11,287 nucleotides of DNA from contig NZ_CAJJIC010000072.1 of NCBI RefSeq assembly GCF_905187505.1, positions 1-11,287 of the forward strand, written 5' to 3'. Position numbers and translations under genes: made by a program. This document shows, piece by piece, positions 6,627-11,287 of the stretch (positions within the stretch are counted from its first letter, which is position 1; the number at the start of each line of letters is the position of its first letter). This stretch comes from an uncultured Mailhella sp. Its GTDB lineage: Bacteria; Desulfobacterota; Desulfovibrionia; Desulfovibrionales; Desulfovibrionaceae. The notes beneath the pieces were generated by a model. It worked only from the letters and a program-made list of their open reading frames with translations, had not been told where the DNA came from and searched no databases.

Positions 6627-7664
6627 TCAGTCGGTTTCGGGATAGTGACAGGCAACGCGGTGAAAGAAGGGGGACGAAGACTGCGTGCCGGGCGCGGGAC
6701 GCAGTTCGGGGACAAGACGGCGACAACGTTCATGAGCGCGGGGACAGCGTTCGATGAAACGGCAGCCGGGCTGAATTTCAAGAGGACTCGGCGGTTCGCC
6801 CTTCAGTGGGGGGGCGTGGCGCTTCGCGCCGGGAACCGGTACGGGATTGGCGTCGAGAAGCGCCTTCGTGTAGGGATGAGCGGGATGGGAAAAGATGACG
6901 TCCACGGCCGCTTCTTCCACGATCCTGCCGAGATACATGACGGCCACGCGGTCGCATACGGTTCGCACCACGCCGAGATTGTGCGAAATGAACAGATAGG
7001 AGACGCCGGTTTCGGCCTTCAGGTCTCCGAGGAGGTTGACCACCTGCGCCTGAATGGAAACGTCGAGTGCGGACGTGGGCTCGTCGCAGACAATGAGCCT
7101 GGGCCGGGTGATGAGGGCACGTGCCACCACGGCGCGCTGTCGCTGTCCTCCGGACAGCTCGTGCGGATAGCGGGCGGCCATGTCCGCGTTCAGTCCCACC
7201 TGAAGCAGCGTTTCGTGCACGCGTTCGTGGATGAGCCGGGCGTTTCCTTCGCCGTGTATGCGCAAGGGTTCGGCTACCTGTTCGCCTATGGACAGCCGGG
7301 GATTGAGCGTGCCCGCGGGATCCTGAAAAATGACCTGAAGATTGCGGCGCAGATGAGAAACCGCTTCCTTCCGGCGCCGGCGGGAAAGGGTGCCGTCGGG
7401 AATGCGCTGTCCTTCAAACCACACTTTTCCCTCGGTAGGGGCAAGCAGGGCGCTTGCCATGTTGCCCACGGTGGATTTGCCGGAGCCGCTTTCGCCGACG
7501 AGCCCCAGCGCTTCTCCGGGCATGATGGAGAAGGAAACGCCGTCCACGGCGCGCACCTTGCGGCGCGGACCGAACAGACCGTCGCGTCCGGCGTCGAAGG
7601 TGCGTACAAGGCGGCAGGCCTGGAGCAGGGCTCCATGGTCGCCGGGACATTCAAATTCACTCAT
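6627..7664 (-). CDS. ABC transporter ATP-binding protein, DppF/OppF family
   Basis: A 345-residue ATPase energising the importer at the cytoplasmic face. Walker A is GESGSGKST (57-65), the Q-loop VIFQDP (111-116), the signature LSGGQRQR (170-177), Walker B LIVCDEP (190-196) and the H-loop H228. The C-terminal oligopeptide-transporter extension carries four Cys (301, 307, 314, 339; CRFIERC...C...CH), the pattern linked with an Fe-S cluster in this family. The start is ATG 7664, with GGAGGG 4 nt upstream and a 4-nt ATGA overlap with the DppD-like gene. The open frame runs further upstream but without family similarity. It probably heterodimerises with the DppD-like ATPase. Confidence 0.93.
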   Translation of the reverse strand: MSEFECPGDHGALLQACRLVRTFDAGRDGLFGPRRKVRAVDGVSFSIMPGEALGLVGESGSGKSTVGNMASALLAPTEGKVWFEGQRIPDGTLSRRRRKEAVSHLRRNLQVIFQDPAGTLNPRLSIGEQVAEPLRIHGEGNARLIHERVHETLLQVGLNADMAARYPHELSGGQRQRAVVARALITRPRLIVCDEPTSALDVSIQAQVVNLLGDLKAETGVSYLFISHNLGVVRTVCDRVAVMYLGRIVEEAAVDVIFSHPAHPYTKALLDANPVPVPGAKRHAPPLKGEPPSPLEIQPGCRFIERCPRAHERCRRLVPELRPAPGTQSSSPFFHRVACHYPETD

Positions 7665-8665
7665 GAGGCCCTCCCGAGCACGTTTTTGTGGCAGGCGCAC
7701 AGATGTTCGTCTTTCCCGTCGGCGCAGAAGCCCGGTCCTTCCTCCAGCCTGATGAGCGGAGGCACGCTTTTGGAACATTCGGCTGCGGCCTCGCGGCAGC
7801 GCGGCGCAAAGGTGCAGCCGGGCATGGCTTCGGTGAGCGGAGGCACCGTGCCGGGAATGGCCTCCAGCCTGCGCACGGTGATGTCGGTGCGGGGACAGGC
7901 CCTCAGCAGCGCGCGGGTGTAAGGGTGCGCCGGATGAGAAAAGAGTTCCTTTACGGGAGCGTTTTCCACGATGCGCCCGGCGTACATGACGGCCACGCGG
8001 TCGGCCGTCTGCGCCATGACGCCGAGATCGTGCGTGACGAGCACCACGGCCATGCGGCGCTCTTCGGAAAGATTGCGCAGAAGATCGAGAATCTGGGCCT
8101 GCGTGGTCACGTCGAGCGCGGTGGTGGGCTCGTCCGCAAAAAGGAGGCGGGGATTGCAGGCCAGAGCCATGGCTATCATGACGCGCTGGTTCATGCCGCC
8201 GGAAAGCTGATGCGGATACTCGTCCATGCGTCTTGCCGAATCGGCGATGCCCACGCGGCGCAACAGCTCCCGGGTGCGGTCCCTGAGTTCGTGCCGGGAG
8301 GCATTCGGATGGGCGAGACGCAGCGATTCCGCGATCTGGCTGCCGATGCGCCGTATGGGATCGAGACAGCTTGACGGATCCTGAAATATCATGGCGAGGG
8401 TTCGGCCGCGGAGACGGCGGCGTTCCGACTCCGGCAGGTCGAAGAGCTCGCGGCCTTCAAGGTGCACCGAGCCGGCAACGTGCGAAAAACGTTCCGGCAG
8501 AAGACCCATGACGGCCATGCAGGTGACGCTCTTGCCGGAGCCGCTTTCTCCGGCAATGCCTGCAATTTCGCCCGGACGCACGTCGAGGCTGACATGACTT
8601 ACGGCCCGGACGATGCCGCGAGGACTCCAGAAACGGACGCTGAGATTACGGATGGAAAGCAGCAT
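7661..8665 (-). CDS. ABC transporter ATP-binding protein, DppD/OppD family
   Basis: A 334-residue ATPase partnering the DppF-like subunit. Walker A is GESGSGKS (39-46), the Q-loop IFQDPSSCLDP (93-103), the signature LSGGMNQR (154-161), Walker B LLFADEP (174-180) and the H-loop H212. The C-terminal extension has the cysteine pattern CTFAPRC...C (284, 290, 297) plus a late CACH (323-326), again like Fe-S-bearing Opp ATPases. The start ATG 8665 is preceded by AGGA about 9 nt upstream. The binding-protein gene lies 51 nt upstream, with a strong hairpin in the gap. Confidence 0.93.
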   Translation of the reverse strand: MLLSIRNLSVRFWSPRGIVRAVSHVSLDVRPGEIAGIAGESGSGKSVTCMAVMGLLPERFSHVAGSVHLEGRELFDLPESERRRLRGRTLAMIFQDPSSCLDPIRRIGSQIAESLRLAHPNASRHELRDRTRELLRRVGIADSARRMDEYPHQLSGGMNQRVMIAMALACNPRLLFADEPTTALDVTTQAQILDLLRNLSEERRMAVVLVTHDLGVMAQTADRVAVMYAGRIVENAPVKELFSHPAHPYTRALLRACPRTDITVRRLEAIPGTVPPLTEAMPGCTFAPRCREAAAECSKSVPPLIRLEEGPGFCADGKDEHLCACHKNVLGRAS

Positions 8666-8679
8666 GACGCGTGTTCCTG

Positions 8680-8709
8680 AAAACGGCGTGCGTCCTCGGA
8701 CGCACGCCG
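8680..8709 (-). terminator. Intercistronic hairpin after the binding-protein gene
   Basis: A perfect 12-bp inverted repeat (8684-8695 with 8698-8709, realistically an 11-bp stem with a CGAG tetraloop on the transcript) is followed on the minus strand by four T residues (8683-8680). It sits 7 nt after the binding-protein stop and 15 nt before the DppD-like start. It looks like a partial terminator or 3'-end stabiliser that lets the binding protein be made in excess over the membrane parts, as is common in such operons. Confidence 0.75.
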
Positions 8710-8716
8710 GCAGGCG

Positions 8717-10285
8717 TTATCTGGCGGAAAAGCTCAGATTGTAGGGGCGAAGGTCCATGTAGTAGAAGCTGTAGGGCTTCCAGTGCACGGATTTCTTCAC
8801 GCCGTAGCTTTCAAGAGGCTGATACAGCGTCATGCCGGGAGTCTCGTCTTCCCACAAATCCAGCATCTTGCCGAAGATGGCCTTGCGTTCCGCCGTGTCG
8901 GAGGTGCGCTCGAGCTCCGCAATGAGCTTGTTGAATGCTTCGGTTGCAGGACCGGTCCAGCTCTTCCAGGAAGTCTGGGGAGCGCCGTTGGCCCCCCAGA
9001 GCACGGCAAGAGAGCCGAGCGGGTCGGGGTAGCGGTTGGAGTTGGACCAGTTGCGGATCATGACGTCTTCATTCTTGACGGCCTTCCAGTTTTCAATGAC
9101 CTGGAGCTTTACGTTGAGTCCGACGGTCTTCCACATTTCCTGCATGATCTGGGCGGCGGAAAGGGCGTTCACGTAGTAGTTGGCCTGGGTATACATGACG
9201 ATGGGCTCGCCGCGGTAGCCGGCCTCCTTCACGAGAGCTATGGCCTTTTCCGGGTCGTACGTCTGACCGGGGCGGGAAGGATCGTACATGTCGCCGAATT
9301 CGGGGAACTGATGCCCGTTGGGAATGACGGCCTGACCGCCCCAGAGCGCGTCGTTGAGCGCCTTGCGGTCCACGGCCAGGGAAAGGGCCTGACGGATTCT
9401 CTTGTCCTTGAGCGGTCCGGCGCTCGTGTTGAACACAAGCATGTGCGTGTTGGAAAGCACCACGCTGCGCACGTCGATGTCGGGGTAGGCGGCCAGCGTG
9501 GAGAGCTGGTCGGGCGGAAGATTGGCGATGATGTCGAACTCGCCGCTCACCAGACCGCTGATGCGGGCGGCCACTTCGGGCACCATGCGGAAGGTGACCC
9601 TGCGGGCCGTGGGCCTGCCGCCGTAGTAGTCGTCGTTGGCGTCGAGAACGATGCTTTCGCCGGAGTTCAGGCTCCTGAGCTTGTAGGGGCCGGTTCCCAC
9701 GGGGGCGCGGCCGAACTCGTCGAAGCCGAGCTTCTCATAGGCGCGCTTGTTCACGATCCAGCTGGCCCAGGAGGACAGGCGGTGTTCGAGCAGCGTGTCA
9801 TAATATTTGGTATAGATGCGCACGGTGTAGGGATCCACGGCTTCGATGCGGTCGAAGATGGAGAAGTAGGCCTTGCCCTCCGGTGCGGGATAGTCGGGCT
9901 TGAGCATGCGCTCGAAGGTGAACACCACGTCGTCGGCGGTGAGCTCGTCGCCGTTGTGGAATTTGACGCCCTTGCGCAGGTGCAGTTCCATGCCGTTGTT
10001 GTCGATGCGCTTCCAGCTTTCGGCAAGTCCGGGAACGAGCTTTGCCGCCGTGCCGGATCCGTCGGCCAGAAAGTCGCGACGGATGAGCGTATCAAAGATA
10101 TTGTAGGTAATGCGGGTTCCCATGTTGGAAAGTTCCTTGGAAGGCTCCAGTCCTTCGGGAATTTCCGCCACGGCAACGACAAGCTCCGGACGGGAATCGG
10201 CGGTCGCGGCGGACGCGGAAAGAGGCGCAAAAGCGCACAGCATGGCCGCTACGGCGAATCTCAGCCAGCGGGAAGCGGGAATCAT
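8717..10285 (-). CDS. Periplasmic solute-binding protein, SBP_bac_5 (DppA/OppA) family
   Basis: A 522-residue extracytoplasmic receptor and the first gene of the operon. A Sec signal peptide is clear: Arg at 6 and 9, a hydrophobic stretch 10-22, and cleavage probable after SASA (residue 26). Cys17 is not in a lipobox, so the protein is soluble rather than a lipoprotein. The family signature ELHLRKGVKFHNGDEL, then TADDVVFTFERM, spans 100-127. Other typical blocks are GTGPYKL (about 200), RIRQALSLAVDRKAL (about 304) and DPEKAIALVKEAGY. The start ATG 10285 has GGAGGA 5 nt upstream. The family binds peptides, nickel, glutathione and some sugars or opines. Here the hydrolases in the operon and the Pho box argue for an organophosphate. 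The sequence does not settle the ligand. Confidence 0.93.
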   Translation of the reverse strand: MIPASRWLRFAVAAMLCAFAPLSASAATADSRPELVVAVAEIPEGLEPSKELSNMGTRITYNIFDTLIRRDFLADGSGTAAKLVPGLAESWKRIDNNGMELHLRKGVKFHNGDELTADDVVFTFERMLKPDYPAPEGKAYFSIFDRIEAVDPYTVRIYTKYYDTLLEHRLSSWASWIVNKRAYEKLGFDEFGRAPVGTGPYKLRSLNSGESIVLDANDDYYGGRPTARRVTFRMVPEVAARISGLVSGEFDIIANLPPDQLSTLAAYPDIDVRSVVLSNTHMLVFNTSAGPLKDKRIRQALSLAVDRKALNDALWGGQAVIPNGHQFPEFGDMYDPSRPGQTYDPEKAIALVKEAGYRGEPIVMYTQANYYVNALSAAQIMQEMWKTVGLNVKLQVIENWKAVKNEDVMIRNWSNSNRYPDPLGSLAVLWGANGAPQTSWKSWTGPATEAFNKLIAELERTSDTAERKAIFGKMLDLWEDETPGMTLYQPLESYGVKKSVHWKPYSFYYMDLRPYNLSFSAR

Positions 10286-10290
10286 GGTTT

Positions 10291-10296
10291 TCCTCC
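10291..10296 (-). promoter_or_regulatory. Strong ribosome binding site of the binding-protein gene
   Basis: GGAGGA on the minus strand, 5 nt before ATG 10285, is the best Shine-Dalgarno match in the operon. It agrees with high output of the binding protein. Confidence 0.75.
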
Positions 10297-10327
10297 ATAA
10301 TGCGTTAGAGCTGTTCCAGATGGACGG

Positions 10328-10397
10328 CCTTTGAAAATACCGTGAGCATCATCGCCCGGGCGTCGCCCGTCGTGTTTTTTCTTGAAATTTTCAAAGG
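10328..10397 (-). repeat. Structured leader of the operon mRNA (nested inverted repeats)
   Basis: An 11-bp perfect inverted repeat (CCTTTGAAAAT 10328-10338 with ATTTTCAAAGG 10387-10397) encloses 48 nt. Inside it is a small G+C-rich hairpin, CGGGCG-T-CGCCCG (10357-10369). The right arm is also part of a palindrome, TTGAAA-T-TTTCAA (10382-10394). The predicted transcript start (near 10419) lies upstream, so the structure would be in a leader of about 135 nt. Alternatively the palindromes could be protein-binding sites. Its function is unknown. Confidence 0.55.
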
Positions 10398-10425
10398 TTC
10401 AAACCGATCTGAAGGATCGTGCAGA

Positions 10426-10480
10426 ACATTAGTTGCGTCATTTGAAGCACGCGTGACGTCCTGATGACATTTTCATGACG
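10426..10480 (-). promoter_or_regulatory. Pho box (PhoB site) with -10, operon promoter
   Basis: On the minus strand, 7-mers CGTCATG (10480-10474), TGTCATC (10469-10463) and CGTCACG (10458-10452) recur every 11 bp with 4-bp linkers (AAAA, AGGA). This is the layout of PhoB-binding direct repeats. A degenerate fourth unit, CTTCAAA (10447-10441), keeps the phase. TAATGT (10431-10426) begins 10 nt after the GTCAT-equivalent of that unit, the distance seen in E. coli phoA and pstS. No good -35 is present, as expected where PhoB replaces it. This would make the operon phosphate-starvation inducible. The pattern is strong, but no cognate regulator is in the window. Confidence 0.72.
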
Positions 10481-10895
10481 TTTAAAAAGGAAAACGTTAC
10501 ACGTTCGTCATAAAAAGGTGAGGATAACCATCCGGCATTCTGGAAAAAAAAGAACAAGCTGACGGGAAAGTCGAGGGTGCTGTGGAAATTTTGGGCGGGA
10601 GGAGAGACGCTGCGCACGGCGTCTCTTCTTTTGCGGAATCTGTTTCTGGCGTCCTTTGCTCAGCTTGCTGAATAAAGGACATGTCCGGTCGTCGGGCGGC
10701 GGCGATGGGACACTTTGAGGACTGCGGAAAGGACGGCTCTGCGTCGGCGTTGCCCGAGAGATGGACATATGCCCCGGAAGCGGGGGCACGGCGCATCGTT
10801 GCCGCAGCTAAGAGAGGAAGGACGGCGGACGCACGAGGCATGAACGGCGGAGTTTGGAAATCGAACGCTCGAAGGTGATGAAAAAAAGACGGCAA
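10481..10895. other. Gene-free region upstream of the operon
   Basis: About 415 bases with no convincing gene. Open frames on both strands (for example 10497-10895 minus and 10681-10878 plus) encode no recognisable domain, lack ribosome binding sites and run through hairpins. Besides the plus-strand terminator listed separately, there is a 7-bp inverted repeat GTCCTTT/AAAGGAC (10651-10657 with 10674-10680). A 6-bp hairpin TGCCCC/GGGGCA also lies at 10770-10788. Confidence 0.5.
10602..10632 (+). terminator. Orphan plus-strand intrinsic terminator
   Basis: The stem AGAGACGC/GCGTCTCT (10603-10610 with 10619-10626, extendable by a G-U pair) has an 8-nt loop and is followed by TTCTTTT (10626-10632). 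It fits a terminator for plus-strand transcription, yet no plus-strand gene lies upstream within the window after 2575. It may end a small or antisense RNA that starts in 10290-10600. Confidence 0.5.
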
Positions 10896-11287
10896 CCGGT
10901 GTGAAAAAAATAAAAGTATCGATTTATTTCCATTGTCTTTTAGCTATGAAAGCTTTTTACGATTTTTAAAGCATTAAATACGTGTTCAATAAGATGTATA
11001 TTTGTCAATTTGAATGTTTTATTTATATGAAATAATATGTAGATCGTGTGCTTTTTCAGCATTTTTATAGATGCTTGCTTATTATTTTTTTGATGAATAT
11101 GAAAATTTTGTTTCATTATATCGGTGTAATGTTTTTTAATATTGAAAAATTTGAATCATATAATAAAAATTTGTTTATTTTTGTAATTAATATATTAAAT
11201 TTTAGTAATATGCTGAATTAATAGTAGGAATGTAATGCTTATAAGATAATTGGTTTAAACTTTTTATTATATATAAATATTTTACAG
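10896..11287. other. Strongly A+T-rich tail without a clear gene
   Basis: G+C falls abruptly to 71 of 367 bases (19%) from 10921 to the end, against G+C-rich genes before it. No frame has a ribosome binding site or a recognisable domain. The longest open stretch is a plus frame from 11036 to TAA 11219-11221 (ATG at 11093), which would encode 42 residues from that ATG, rich in F, I, N and L. The A+T-rich stretch may be the edge of a horizontally acquired island or the upstream region of a gene beyond the window. Confidence 0.6.

Noticed and set aside
7665..7778. Upstream extension of the DppF-like ATPase frame
   Set aside because: It lies over the end of the DppD-like gene and shows no similarity to the family. 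ATG 7664 has GGAGGG and a typical 4-nt overlap.
8717..10285. Lipoprotein signal on the binding protein (Cys17)
   Set aside because: The residues before Cys17 are AML, not a lipobox, and a normal Sec cleavage site (SASA) follows.
8783..10300. 505-codon plus-strand open frame antisense to the binding-protein gene
   Set aside because: It is a shadow of a strongly coding minus-strand gene, with Gly/Val/His-rich, domain-free translation. The same applies to 6621-7922 (+) and 4888-5955 (+).
10681..10878. 65-codon plus-strand frame starting ATG 10681
   Set aside because: The AAAGGA before it is only 1 nt from the ATG, which is too close to act as a ribosome binding site. The product resembles nothing known.
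10497..10895. 132-codon minus-strand open frame upstream of the operon
   Set aside because: It has no recognisable domain, no ribosome binding site and unusual composition (rich in P, A and S). It runs through several hairpins. Long frames arise by chance in G+C-rich DNA.
1..11287. CRISPR arrays, tRNA/rRNA genes, insertion sequences, integrases
   Set aside because: I looked for regular repeats, cloverleaf folds, transposase motifs and long terminal repeats on both strands and saw none.

Overview
The window is G+C-rich bacterial chromosome (by impression about 60% G+C in the genes), ending in a sharply different A+T-rich tail. Gene content (a YgaP-like rhodanese, a YbjJ-like MFS exporter, a MerR regulator and an Opp/Dpp-type ABC operon) fits a proteobacterium. 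A Desulfovibrionaceae-like anaerobe is my guess from style only; no phylogenetic marker is present.

Layout. Bases 1-340 (+) are the 3' part of a rhodanese/DUF2892 membrane protein. It converges on an MFS transporter (473-1636, -), with a near-perfect bidirectional terminator at 360-391 between them. A MerR/BmrR-type regulator gene (1745-2410, +) diverges from the MFS gene. The intergenic gap carries a MerR-type promoter with a 19-bp spacer pointing at the MFS gene, so the two form a regulator/efflux pair. The regulator gene contains an in-frame TAA at 2408-2410, and its effector-binding domain continues in the same frame to 2575. It is therefore probably a truncated gene or a sequence error.

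The main content is a seven-gene minus-strand operon, 10285 down to 2649. In transcription order it encodes a periplasmic solute-binding protein (SBP_bac_5 family), two ATPases (DppD- and DppF-like), a cytoplasmic glycerophosphodiester phosphodiesterase (GDPD), a cytoplasmic alkaline-phosphatase-superfamily phosphodiesterase/phosphatase, and two permeases (DppB- and DppC-like). Several genes overlap by 4 nt (ATGA or GTGA), so translation is probably coupled. A strong hairpin after the binding-protein gene may make it more highly expressed than the rest. Upstream of the operon lie three GTCAT/GTCAC units (minus strand) spaced exactly 11 bp apart, plus a degenerate fourth unit. A -10-like TAATGT sits at the usual PhoB spacing. 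This looks like a Pho box.

Taken together, I infer a phosphate-starvation-induced system. An Opp-family importer, annotated by homology as a peptide transporter, would bring in a glycerophosphodiester or similar organophosphate. The GDPD and the AP-superfamily enzyme would then hydrolyse it in the cytosol. It would be analogous to Ugp-UgpQ but built on a different transporter family. The substrate is not shown by the sequence.

Bases 10481-10895 carry no convincing gene but several hairpins, one an orphan plus-strand terminator. From about 10900 to the end the G+C falls to 19% (71 of 367 bases, hand count from 10921), with no clear gene. This suggests a foreign or silenced island boundary.
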